Source: Paraphaeosphaeria minitans (taxonomy: Eukaryota; Ascomycota; Dothideomycetes; Pleosporales; Didymosphaeriaceae). Taken from it: DNA of 64,000 nt. Positions 9,352 through 19,937 of this stretch are shown piece after piece (positions within the stretch are counted from its first letter, which is position 1; each line of letters opens with the position of its first letter). The stretch lies in assembly GCA_015832175.1 (NCBI GenBank), contig WJXW01000002.1:4092001-4156000 (forward strand), in the 5' to 3' direction. Made by a program: the position numbers and the translations under genes. The notes under the pieces were generated by a model that did not search any database, had not been told where the DNA came from, and saw only the letters and a list, made by a program, of their open reading frames with translations.

Positions 9352-11145
9352 ATGCCCCCCGCCGCCTTCGACCCGGACGTCTTCGTCAAGGCCCCCGACC
9401 TCCAGCGCTTCCCCAACCCGCCGCGGATCCTGATCGTTGGCGCCGGGTCCCGCGGCTCCGCGTACGCCAGGGCGGCGCTCGCGAGTACCAACAGCGTCGT
9501 CGCTGCCGTCGCGGAGCCTGTGGCGTACAAGCGCGCCGCGTTTGGGCAGAAGTACGTGTGGGGTGGTGGTGGTCAGGCGGGGGCGGGACAGCAGTTTGAG
9601 GGGTGGAGGGAGTGGAGGGCGTACGAGGAGGGGAGGAGGGAGAGGGAGAACGATGGGTGAGTAGGTTTTTTTCTTCTAACTTTTTTGGCCTTGCGTTGTG
9701 GGGATTTGGATGTGGTTGTGGTTGTGATTGTGATTATGGTTGCGGTGTGTTGGAGGGGTATTGACGCGGACAGGGAGCAGGTGGAACCCGGGGTCGATGC
9801 CGTGTTTGTGTGTGTGCTGGATGAGATGCATGAGGAGGTGGTGTGTGGGATTGCTGGGCTCGGCGTGCATATTTGCTGCGAGAAGCCGTTGGCTACGAGA
9901 CTGCAGAGTTGTGTGAACATTTGGAAGGCGCTGGAGAGTGCAAAGCGGGATGGGGAAGGGGAGAAGAAAGAGACGGTTTTTGGGATTTGCCATGTCCTGC
10001 GGTATAGTCCGCATAACATGATGCTGAGGAATCTGGTGCTGGAGAAGGAGGTTATTGGCGATGTGCTGAGTGTTGAGCATGTGGAACCGGTGGGGTGGTG
10101 GCACTTTTCGCACGTGAGTAGGGTGTGTCGGGTGAGTGGCGTTGCTGTGGGCGCTGACAAGGAACAGAGCTATGTGCGAGGCAACTGGAGAAAGGAGTCC
10201 AAGACAGCGCCATCGCTTCTGACAAAATCGTGCCATGACATCGACTTCATACTCTGGATGCTTTGCTCACCGCCACCGAAAGCGGGGTCGGAGCCGCACC
10301 TTCCATTATACGTGACGTCTACCGGCTCCAGGAAGTTCTTCAGGAAAGAGCGGAAGCCAAAAGCGGCCGGAGATGCGACGAACTGTCTATCTTGTCCTCA
10401 TGAGAAAGACTGCCTCTATAGCGCGCCCAAGATTTACCACGAAAGGCACTTGCAGCAAGGCAACACAGACTGGCCTGTCAAGATTGTGAATCCGGAGATC
10501 GAGGAGATTTACAGAACGGCTGGGGCCTCGGCGGCTACGAAGCAAATGTTCAAGGATCTTGGTGAAGATTACACGGCGAACACCCCAGTCTCTGAAGTCG
10601 AGGCGAGACCATGGTTCGGCCGGTGCGTGTGGGAAGCGGACAACGATGTCTGCGATGACCAGTGCGTGACCATCACTTGGGACGATGATCCACTCCTCTT
10701 AGAAGACGATGGTCGACCGACGCCGAAAGGACGAGGAGCAAAGACGGCGCAATTTCACATGGTTGCCTTTACAGAAAAGATATGCGAGAGACGAGGCAGA
10801 ATCTACGGTGCGAGAGGCGAAATTGAGTACGACAGCACGACCATCAAAGTCCACGACTTTGCGACTGGCAAGACCGAAGTCTACAAACCGCATCTTGCCG
10901 CTGGCGGCCACGGAGGAGGTGACGAAGGCCTAGCGCGCCAATTCCTCATGGCCGTAGAAGCAGTCGATTCCAAGCGCATGTCTGCGGCAGAGGCCCAGCG
11001 CGAGTTCCTCGGCTGCGACCTCGAGGAGGCGTTCAGAAGTCATGCGATGGTGTTTGCGGCTGAAGAGGCCCGGACGAAGCGGCAAGTGGTCGACTGGAAG
11101 AAGTGGTGGGCAGACCAGGTGGAAACACAATTACACGGAGTGTAG
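9352..11145 (+). CDS. Gfo/Idh/MocA-family NAD(P)-dependent oxidoreductase
   Basis: Three exons: 9352-9656, 9774-10113 and 10168-11145, 540 residues. Intron 1 has GTGAGT and ATTGAC before CGGACAG; intron 2 has GTGAGT and GCTGAC before GAACAG. The N-terminal Rossmann motif reads LIVGAGSRGSAYARAAL, and the family's catalytic lysine is in CCEKPLAT (Lys139). The join at intron 2 gives WWHFSHSYVRGNWR, then KSCHDIDFILWML in the C-terminal alpha/beta domain. A cysteine pair and a third Cys (CLSCPHEKDC) are a feature I associate with a fungal subfamily annotated as StrI-like. The substrate, probably a sugar or inositol-like polyol, is unknown. The 117-bp first intron is a low-complexity GT-rich run and is open in one frame, so it could mislead gene callers. 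Confidence 0.88.
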
Positions 11146-12888
11146 TACGAAGCGCCGACCGGCGACGGACGGCGGCTCCCGTACCTAGACGACGGAGCTG
11201 GGGCGCGTACAAACGCATGGACGACATGAGGCTCCGTCGAAACCGCGATGATGCCGGTGTCGTTCCCTCATGCTGCGTCGTTCATGGTCGCGAAGCGTTA
11301 CGTTTCTGGGGAATTAGCGGTATTTCCTGCTGCCGCTTCGGAAAGCAAGCATCCGGTTTGAGGTTATTTTGAGATGTACATTGGCGTTGAATGACAGCTA
11401 ATGTAACCACTTCGGGACCTTGGGCGCTTAACCAGGGTGGTTTTGACCGTGACACATGGCACCATGAGGCTCAACGGAGGATAATGCGAGCCTTCCTAGG
11501 TGCGGACGACAGCCCTACCGTCAATGAGAGCGTCTCCGGGTGCAACGTTTGGTCGAGTGTGGGCGCTTCGTGGTCGTTGTCGACTGGGCCAATAGCGAGC
11601 GCTGGTATGCCGGGGACCGCGAGAGAACAAGACGAAACCGTGACGGCAGCGCGCAAGCCGACGTTCGATCAGTCCCCGAGGATCAGCGTGCGTCGTGAGC
11701 ATAGGGCGAGTACGGCCAGCGCATCGATGGTGTTGGCTCGACGGTGGGCCGGGCGCAAAGACGGTGGGCGATGTCTCAGACGCGGAAAAGCACGAGTACT
11801 GTGTATACACAAACGCGTGCACGACGCGATCTCTCGTGAGGGATTTTCGAGCGTGTTATAGTCGTGAACTGCACACTTGTTGGTCGCCGTCTGTGAGTCA
11901 CGAATGTCGGTGGGTATGCAGGCTGGCCTTGGTGTACGGGACAAAGGAAACTTTGCAGCGTCGTAGACCAATCGCTAGACTGGAGAGCGATGACTCTTCC
12001 CAGGTGCATGCGAAACCCTGGGCATCGGGCTAGACACGTCGGTGCATGACTTGTGCGGGGAGGCTGCCGAAGACACCGAAGACAGGAAACTCGTCTGGGC
12101 AGCGGGATCGAAGAGGAGCACTTGGAGGAAGGTTGTTTCTAGGGATGCACCGTGTACGGTAAGGTGGGCCATGACCGAGTCCGGGAACCGAGCCGAGCGC
12201 TAAAGCTCTTTCACAGCATCCAGCCACGACACCTCACCTGGACGTGCTGCTGGACGTGCTGCTGGACGTGCTGCTGGACGTGCTGCTGGACCTGCCGCTC
12301 GCGCCTATACCCTCCTTCTCGAGGTAGCACTGCACTCTCTTGTTGCCCGGTTTCATCGTAGCCAACCGCCCCGTCATGCAGCGCCTCGCCCTGCTCTTCC
12401 TCATTGGTATAGACGCTTCTGCACCCCCCTCCACCGGGCCACTGAGCGTCGAGAACAACCCCAGGACCTTGCCGGATGCAGCATGCATGGAAGCAAGAAT
12501 AGTAGTAGCGTTCGAGTAGACCCGTTCGGTGCGTGTACTCGCCCACGGGCCGCTTTGTTTCACGCTCCACGTAGACACGCTGATACAACCGCTCTACCGC
12601 TGTCTACCCTCAAGGCCAGGTCTGGGAAACTCGATGAGATCGTGTTTCGGAATGTTTTAGCGCTAGGCCGCCCTGGGGCTGCGCCTTCATGGGCCACTCG
12701 TTGCGAGAACTTCGTCCTGGGAAGAATAAGTACCCACCCCTCTGCCGCGCAACCACAGTTCGCTCCAGCATTCGCCATCGACTGTCTACGCGTTCCTCGA
12801 CTCTCTTTTCGTTTCGTTTCTCTTCTCTTCTTAGACCCACCGGAGCTGGCTCTCCATTTTAATTTCCATCCATAATTGTTTGTCACCT
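11146..12888. other. Intergenic stretch, no supported gene
   Basis: About 1.7 kb. Open frames up to 156 codons (for example 11391-11861, plus) show no family resemblance and have low-complexity composition. A 12-bp tandem repeat lies at 12241-12288. The last few hundred bases, with a pyrimidine-rich tract near 12790-12840, probably form the leader of the next gene. Confidence 0.45.
12241..12288. repeat. 12-bp tandem repeat, four copies
   Basis: Four perfect copies of GACGTGCTGCTG, followed by one degenerate copy. No coding context is supported. Confidence 0.85.
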
Positions 12889-14799
12889 ATGCGAGACGAG
12901 GACGTAAGTCATAACACACCGACTGTCTCTCTTGGACCGGATTCTTATTTTCAGCAGTCCGGTAGTCAATCTGCTTTCACAATGTTTCACCGACAGACAA
13001 CGCCGCCGACCACTAGCTTCAGCTTCATGCCGGGCAGTGTTGGCTCGGCTTCTGACTGCACCTACTACTCGCAAAACGCCTCGCCAGCTGGATCTGCCAT
13101 CACGGCGAACACCACTCCGCCACGATCACCAGTCAGACAGCATGGTCCGCTTCTTCTCCCCAAGGTCCGGACCCAAGATCAGATTGCCGAGCCTACTGGC
13201 GGCCCCGTTAGACATCGCCGGACGACGTCTACCACCAGCAGCATTGGGGGCTATGGATCTGCATACAGCCCCTACTCCCGCCCTAGCTCTGTGGTCCGCC
13301 GTGGTTCCAGCCCCTTCAACCACAATGCCAACAGCACCGTTGGCTCACCCGTCTCGACGGCCTCATACGACCTCGGCCTCGCTACTTCCACGCTCAACTC
13401 TCCCATTGCTTTCCCCCAGGAGTCCCGCCGAGCTTCATACGCGGCGCATGGCCGGTCGCGATCTGCCAGCGTAGTACCCCGTCACGCGCGCTCTGGGTCC
13501 GCCGGAAGCATCGACGAGTCGCTCATCAATCGCTATGGCTTCCCCACCTACCGCAACATGCCCTCGTACGTGACTTCTTCGGGGGTCTCTCAGCCAGCCA
13601 TGATCACCGCCATGCCGACTGCAACCTACAGTGAGCCCCAGGAGGTTACCTACACCACCACGACAAGCCAGGACTACAGCTTCACCGACTTCGATCCCGC
13701 TCCGGCGGTCCAGTACCCCTTCAACGCCGAAGTTAGCTTCGACGGCTTCCCTCCCCTGCCCACGTCTTCGCTCCTGGAGTACCTCACGGCGGCCAACCCC
13801 TCGCCTGCTCTGGTGAGCCGCGTCGCCAGCGTGCCCCGCGGCACCAACACGCACTTCTGGTGGGACGTCCGCAACCTGCGCTCCTGGGAGGACTTCAACA
13901 TGGCGACGGTGACCTCGCTGCCCTCGGTGCTGCCCCTGCTCCAAGTCCCCGTGACGTCGACCTTCCTCCCGGAGCCGTCGCGGCCAAGCCTCCAGCCGGA
14001 AACCCAGTCGGCGCTGCACGACATGTACGCAAACCACTACGCGACCAAGATCAACGCCGCGCTCAAGGTCGCGCAGGGCACCACGCACATGGTGATGCGC
14101 CCGGTGAAGTCGCAGCCGGGCTTGCGCCCGCAGCCCGACTTCGTCTCGTCGTACCCGTCCGACTACGAGAAGACGCTGCACGGGGACGCGAGGGGCCGCC
14201 TGATCGGGCTGGTCAAGTGCTACGAGCAGTGGAACACGGGGATGCGCGGCGAGAGCGCGCCCAAGCAGGTGCTGTACCTGCAGGGCCTGGCGCACCTGCA
14301 GCGGGTGATGCGCGAGCACGGGTGCCGCTACGGGTTCATCATCACGGAGATTGAGCTCCTGTGCGTGCGGGCGGGCGGGCCTGCCGACGCCAACGTCAAC
14401 GTCAACGTCGCGGACTCGGCCACGACCACGGCCACTACCACGGTCAACGCGCACGCCGGCGTGCCTCTCTTCGGGTTCCTCGAGACCAGCGCGCCGATCC
14501 GGCTCTCCACCGCGGGCTTCTCCGCCGCCGGCGAGATGCAGATGACGGCGCCGCTTGCGCTGTGGTATCTCCACATGCTGGCCAAGGAGAACCCGTTCGA
14601 GGGCATGGGGACGTGGCGCATGGACGTCGGCGGCCCTGCGGCCCTGACCAGGCAGAATTGCCTCGACAAGGACGCGTGGGTGCCCAAGCCGCAGCTGGGC
14701 GAGAAGCGCGAGGCGAAGAGGGTGAGGGGTTGGGTGTTTCCCGAGGAGCCGTTGAGCAAGCGGGAGTGTGGACGGGGGAGGAGGAAGGGTAATGCGTAG
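12889..14799 (+). CDS. Conserved Pezizomycotina protein of unknown function
   Basis: The first real ATG is at 12889. A probable 51-bp intron at 12904-12954 (GTAAGT to TTTTCAG) would leave a 5-codon first exon and give 619 residues; it is a multiple of three and stop-free, so retention would give 636. Residues up to about 290 are Ser/Pro/Thr-rich and look disordered (TTPPRSPVRQHG, RRTTSTTSS). From THFWWDVRNLRSW onward the protein becomes ordered and conserved-looking: SALHDMYANHYATKINAALK, then YLQGLAHLQRVMREHGC, RYGFIITEIELLCVR and MDVGGPAALTRQNCLDKDAW. It ends in a basic tail with RGWVFPEEPLSKRECGRGRR. I recall similar uncharacterised proteins across filamentous ascomycetes. No catalytic motif or DNA-binding domain is recognised. 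A pentanucleotide satellite begins about 90 bp after the stop. Confidence 0.75.
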   Translation: MRDEDVSHNTPTVSLGPDSYFQQSGSQSAFTMFHRQTTPPTTSFSFMPGSVGSASDCTYYSQNASPAGSAITANTTPPRSPVRQHGPLLLPKVRTQDQIAEPTGGPVRHRRTTSTTSSIGGYGSAYSPYSRPSSVVRRGSSPFNHNANSTVGSPVSTASYDLGLATSTLNSPIAFPQESRRASYAAHGRSRSASVVPRHARSGSAGSIDESLINRYGFPTYRNMPSYVTSSGVSQPAMITAMPTATYSEPQEVTYTTTTSQDYSFTDFDPAPAVQYPFNAEVSFDGFPPLPTSSLLEYLTAANPSPALVSRVASVPRGTNTHFWWDVRNLRSWEDFNMATVTSLPSVLPLLQVPVTSTFLPEPSRPSLQPETQSALHDMYANHYATKINAALKVAQGTTHMVMRPVKSQPGLRPQPDFVSSYPSDYEKTLHGDARGRLIGLVKCYEQWNTGMRGESAPKQVLYLQGLAHLQRVMREHGCRYGFIITEIELLCVRAGGPADANVNVNVADSATTTATTTVNAHAGVPLFGFLETSAPIRLSTAGFSAAGEMQMTAPLALWYLHMLAKENPFEGMGTWRMDVGGPAALTRQNCLDKDAWVPKPQLGEKREAKRVRGWVFPEEPLSKRECGRGRRKGNA

Positions 14800-14890
14800 G
14801 GAGGGGTGGGTTTGTTTGGCTGCCTCTCGTGCTGGTCGCGTGGCCGGTCGCTTTTTCTTCGTGTATCTGGGTTTGATGTGCGAGATGGGG

Positions 14891-15130
14891 GTTGGGTTGG
14901 GTTGGGTTGGGTTGGATTGGATTGGATTGGATTGGATTGGATTGGATTGGATTGGATTGGATTGGATTGGATTGGATTGGATTGGATTGGATTGGATTGG
15001 ATTGGATTGGATTGGATTGGATTGGATTGGATTGGATTGGATTGGATTGGATTGGATTGGATTGGATTGGATTGGATTGGATTGGACTGGGTTGGACTGG
15101 ACTGGATTGGACTGGACTGGACTGGACTGG
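14891..15130. repeat. ATTGG (CCAAT) pentanucleotide array, 48 units
   Basis: Five GTTGG units (14891-14915) lead into 34 perfect ATTGG units (14916-15085), followed by nine variant units, mostly ACTGG, up to 15130. The reverse complement of ATTGG is CCAAT, the core site of the fungal HAP/NF-Y CCAAT-binding complex. The graded variants at both ends with a homogeneous centre are typical of recently expanded satellites. Confidence 0.97.
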
Positions 15131-15666
15131 ACTGAACTGCCCTGAACCGAACTGGATCGGACATCATGATGGAACGAGCTTACGATGCATGCAACGGCGT
15201 CTTTCTGCTTGCATTTCAGGAGCACCCACACGGCTTAGCCACCTGTCGTTTCAGACATGAATCATATCATTCTTCACATCAAGCTTACGTCTCTCGTCCT
15301 TTTCGAAGCAACCTTGTCGTGGTGGTGAAGATTGGGCTCGGACGACGTGACGGCTGCGGTTGTGGTCGCTGGTGGTTAATATCATGCTCGTCGGTGGTTG
15401 GAACAAGGGAGCTTGGGGTGACTCGACGAGCGTTGTAGATCTGCACCACGCGTCTGATACGGTTGGCTGCGGTCTGTTGATGGGGTTCGTGGGTGCAATG
15501 GCAGCAAGATATGTAGGTCCAAGTGGGCAAGCACGGCAAGCAAGGCAAGCTGATGCGTTTCAGGGTAAGACTATGGATCTGGCTTGGTTCGATGGTGAAG
15601 TGTCTACCAACGTTTGCATTGGAATGATCATGCGTGAAGGGTCTACTCTGAATAATTATGCGTAAA

Positions 15667-15840
15667 GGGCTCGTTACCCACAGACAGTCGATGAAGGGCT
15701 CGTTACCCACAGACAGTCGATGAAGGGCTCGTTACCCACAGACAGTCGATAGATAAGGGCTTGTAGCCCGAAGACAGTCGATAGAAGGTGATGGACTGTT
15801 GCCCGAAGGCAGTTGACAAGGGCTCGTTGCCCCAAGACAG
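15667..15840. repeat. 29-bp tandem repeat, three near-perfect plus degenerate copies
   Basis: Units start at 15667, 15696 and 15725 with core GGGCTCGTTACCCACAGACA; two to three diverged copies follow to about 15840. Within each unit GGG and CCC flank a short spacer, a weak dyad. Confidence 0.9.
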
Positions 15841-15871
15841 GTGGTGGCCGACGGGGAGTCGTGATCGAAGC

Positions 15872-15917
15872 CAGTGAGCTAAACCCCATCGGGTCAGTGA
15901 GCTAAACCCCATCAGGG
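15872..15917. repeat. 23-bp tandem duplication
   Basis: Two adjacent copies of a unit with core CAGTGAGCTAAACCCCATC, differing at the last few bases. Confidence 0.8.
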
Positions 15918-16297
15918 CGCTTTTACCCTCGCTGGCCCCGCTTCTGCTCAAGATGGACGACCGATCCTGTCGTCTCCAGGCTAACCGGCAATTGAAACCA
16001 TATTCCAGAGCGTAATGCTGCTCGCAAAGAAGCGACGGTTACGTGAAAACAATAGACTGGTCTCGTGGTGTGCAGATGGAAGCGTTGGGCGTGTGTGCGT
16101 GTGTGTGCGTGTGTGTGGCGGGGAAGCTCGCGGCAGGATGCACCTGAGACCTAACGGCATCGGCGTAGTGCGATAAGCCAAAGCGACGGAACGTCACCCG
16201 AACTCGCTAGACAGAAGGCGGGACTAGCAGGCGGATAGACGCGGTCTTGCGGCAGCGCGTGTAGGATTTTGATACAGCCCATCTATAGAGCGCGCAA

Positions 16298-16357
16298 CAC
16301 CTCACACCACACACCACACACCACACACCCCACACCTCACACCTCACACCTCACACC
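16298..16357. repeat. CACAC/CACCT-rich microsatellite
   Basis: A tract of CACAC and CACCT-like units about 280 bp upstream of the glycine decarboxylase start. It may be within its leader or promoter. Confidence 0.8.
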
Positions 16358-16636
16358 GCCCACCCCTCCCTCGTTTCTTCCCGTGTTGAGGCCAGACGTG
16401 CCCTTCACCTCCCATCGTTGACCTTTGTCGGGTTTCTGGGCTGCTAGCTTTGTTTGCGTCTCAATCGCCGCCGTCGCGCGTTTTTGCTGCAAACGCCCGA
16501 GAAGACCGGTACGTTGCCCGAGCAAGACTTTTGCCCGTCGCCTCTCTTCGCTCTTTCCGTGCCAGAATTGACTCGACTGCAGGAACCCCGTGGTCCAGCT
16601 TCGCATTGGTGGCGTTGAGCCCCTACAGCGACCAAG

Positions 16637-19600
16637 ATGCGCACCGCAGCCCTCAGGGCAGCTTCGACGTTGGCTCGAGCCACCCGCTCGCCGCGTCTGG
16701 GTTACAGCGCCCACAGCTGCACGCTGAGGCTCTTCACTACGTCGCCCGCTCTTCGAAATGCCGCCTTGAGCCCTACCGCCGCCCGGGACTTCAAGGCCAC
16801 TGGCCCCGAGGACGTCCTCGAGGCGAAGCAGGACCCGTCCCAGACCGTCTTGGCCTTCGGCCATGTCGACACCTTCCCCCGCCGCCACATTGGCCCGTCT
16901 GCGTCATCTGTGCAAGAGATGCTTGCCGCCCTCGATCCGCCCGTTGCCACCCTGGATGATTTCGTCAGGCAGGTTGTTCCCGAGAGCATCCTCTCCGAAC
17001 GCTCCCTCGAGATTGGTCCCATGCATGACGTGGTGAATTCCGGCCGAGTTTCCAAAGCAGTCCAAAATTGGAAAGAAAACGGAGTCCCAGAAAGCATCTT
17101 CCTCAGCAAAGGCAAGAAGATATTCGATGCGAACCGACCGGGCGTAAGCTACATTGGACAAGGATACTACGGCACCAGGGTTCCAGAAGTCATCAAGCGA
17201 AATGTTTTGGAAAACCCAGCCTGGTACACCAGCTATACCCCTTACCAGCCCGAGATCAGCCAGGGTCGCCTGGAGTCACTGCTCAACTTCCAGACCATGG
17301 TGACCGACCTCACCGGCCTGTCCATCGCAAATGCCTCTGTGCTCGACGAACCGACCGCCGCTGCCGAAGCCATGACCTTGTCCTTGGGCCAACTTCCGGC
17401 CTCGCGTCAGAAGCGCCAGAACAAGACGCTCTTCGTCTCCGACCGCTGCCACCCCCAGACCATCGAGGTGCTTCGTTCCCGAGCTGATGGTTTCGGTATC
17501 ACGATCGAGACGGGAGATGTTCTGGCCAACGACTGCTCGAGGGTCCAAGAGCTTGGTGATGATCTCGTGGGTGTTATCGCGCAATACCCAGACACCGAAG
17601 GCGCTGTGGCCGACTTTCGTGACCTGGCAGACAAGGTGCACAAGCATGGCGCTCTCTTCAGTGTCGCCACCGATCTCCTTGCTCTTACGCAACTTACTCC
17701 CCCCGGAGAGTTTGGCGCCGATATTGCCTTTGGAAACGCGCAGCGCTTTGGTGTACCTTTTGGATTCGGGGGCCCCCACGCCGCCTTCTTTGCTACCTCC
17801 GACAAGATCAAGCGTAAGATGCCAGGACGCATCATTGGTCTCTCCAAGGACAGGCTTGGTAACCCGGCGGCGAGATTGGCGCTGCAGACACGCGAGCAAC
17901 ACATCCGTCGTGAAAAAGCGACCAGCAACATTTGCACTGCCCAAGCTTTGTTGGCCAACATGAGTGCCATGTACGCAGTATACCACGGTCCGGAGGGATT
18001 GAAGAACATTGCGAGACAGGTCGTTGCCATGACGCGAAGTACCCAGCAAGCCATAATACACTATGGCTTCAAGACTGGACAGCGGGGCAACCTGAATGAC
18101 GCACCTGCGGCGTTTGATACGTTTGTGGTCGCTACTGGAGACAAGACCGGAGAAATCCTCAAGATGGCTAGCCATCACAGCGACTGGGTCCGCAAGCTCG
18201 ACGATCAACATGTTGCACTTTCATTCGGCGAATCTTCCACCAGCGAAGAGGTTCTGCGTCTGCTGAGCCATTTCCGTAAAGCTGCTGACGAGGAGACCTC
18301 CACGAGAAAGAACATCTTTGCACAGGTTGCTGTCGGCCCCCCGACCGGTTTCCAACGTACAAGCGAGTTCCTTACCCACCCAGTCTTCAACTCGCACCAT
18401 TCAGAGACAGAGTTGCTACGCTATATCCACCACTTGCAATCAAAGGACCTCTCCCTAGTGCACTCCATGATCCCGCTAGGATCGTGCACCATGAAACTGA
18501 ATGCCACTGCTGAAATGGCGCCGGTATCATGGGCCAACGTAAACAATCTGCACCCCTTCATCCCGCTGGACGCGACCGAAGGCTATCAGGTCATGATTAA
18601 GCAGTTGGAAGGAGATCTCGCCAACATTACCGGCTTCCATTCCGTATCGCTCCAGCCTAATTCCGGAGCCCAGGGAGAATTCGCAGGCCTGCGCGTCATC
18701 CGCAAGTACCAGGAACAGCAGCCCGGCAAGAAGCGTGACATCTGCTTGATTCCCAAGTCTGCGCATGGCACCAACCCCGCCAGTGCCGCAATGGCAGGTA
18801 TGCGGGTGGTCACAATCAACTGCGATACGGTCACCGGCAACCTTGACATGGCCGATCTCGAGGCCAAGTGCAAGAAGCACGCTGAAGAGCTCGGCGCGAT
18901 CATGGTCACCTACCCCAGCACATTCGGTGTTTTCGAGCCCCAGATCAAGGAGGTCTGCGACATGATCCACCAACATGGCGGCCAGGTGTACATGGACGGC
19001 GCCAACATGAACGCTCAAATCGGTCTCTGCTCGCCCGGCGAAATCGGCGCTGACGTATGCCACCTCAACCTCCACAAGACGTTCTGTATTCCTCACGGCG
19101 GTGGTGGCCCCGGTGTCGGTCCCATCGGCGTCAAGGAGCACCTTGCACCCTACCTCCCCGGCCATCTTCGGAACGAAACCGGCGGCGACAAAGCCATCTA
19201 CCCCGTCAGCGGTGCTCCCTGGGGCAGCGCCAGCATCCTCCCCATCAGCTGGGCCTACATCAAGATGATGGGCTCCGTCGGCCTCACCCAAGCCACCAAA
19301 GTCACCCTCCTCAACGCAAATTACATCCTCGCGCGCCTCAAGCCTTACTACCCCATCGTTTACACCAACGACCAGGGCCGCTGTGCCCACGAGTTCATCC
19401 TTGACATCCGCAATTTCAAGGAAACCGCCGGTATCGAAGCCATTGACGTCGCAAAGCGCCTCCAGGACTACGGCTTCCACGCGCCCACCATGTCATGGCC
19501 CGTCCCCAACACCCTCATGATCGAGCCCACCGAGAGCGAGAGCAAACAGGAGCTCGACCGCTTCTGCAACGCGCTCATCAGCATCCGCAAGGAGATTGCG

Positions 19601-19937
19601 GCTGTTGAGAGCGGCGATATGCCTCGCGATGGCAACGTGCTGAAGATGGCGCCGCACAGCCAGCTTGATCTGCTGACGAGCGAATGGGACCGCCCATACA
19701 CCCGCGAGCAGGCCGCGTATCCGCTGCCGTACCTTAAGGAGAAGAAGTTCTGGCCGGCTGTCACCAGAGTCGACGACGGTATGTCACCTCCCCCACCTAG
19801 CCCCACACCGAAAATGCAATAGAGATGCTAACGCAATGACAGTCTGGGGTGACTCCAACCTCTTCTGCTCGTGCGCGCCCCCCAGCGACGGCGAGGAGGA
19901 CATCAACAAGGCCATCGACGCGCCCCAGCCAACATAA
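16637..19937 (+). CDS. GCV2: Glycine dehydrogenase (decarboxylating), P protein, mitochondrial
   Basis: The pyridoxal-phosphate subunit of the mitochondrial glycine cleavage system decarboxylates glycine and passes aminomethyl to the H protein. Two exons, 16637-19778 and 19843-19937 (64-bp intron, GTATGT), 1078 residues, normal for eukaryotic P proteins. The start gives an Arg/Ser/Ala-rich presequence with an LRLFTTSPALR-type processing region. Conserved blocks include FPRRHIGPS near the mature N-terminus, YTPYQPEISQGRLE, NASVLDEPTAAAEAM and SMIPLGSCTMKLNAT. The cofactor-binding lysine lies in HLNLHKTFCIPHGGGGPG (Lys814). The last exon adds VWGDSNLFCSCAPPSD. Stopping at the in-frame stop in the intron would lose this conserved end. 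Assignment is very secure. Confidence 0.97.

Larger units (their letters stand above)
14800..16636. other. Intergenic, repeat-rich
   Basis: About 1.8 kb between an uncharacterised gene and glycine decarboxylase. It contains the ATTGG array (14891-15130), a 29-bp tandem repeat (15667-15840), a 23-bp tandem duplication (15872-15917) and a CACAC-rich tract (16298-16357). No gene is supported. Long open frames across the array encode only a repeating NPIQS or GLDWI pentapeptide and are artefacts. Confidence 0.6.

Noticed and set aside
11391..11861. A 156-codon plus frame in the gap after the Gfo/Idh gene
   Set aside because: Its composition is uneven, no domain or supporting splice structure is visible, and overlapping frames on the other strand are equally open.
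13435..15231. A 598-codon open frame on the minus strand and related frames across the ATTGG array
   Set aside because: It consists of a frame opposite the conserved plus-strand gene plus translated satellite (repeating NPIQS), with no family resemblance.
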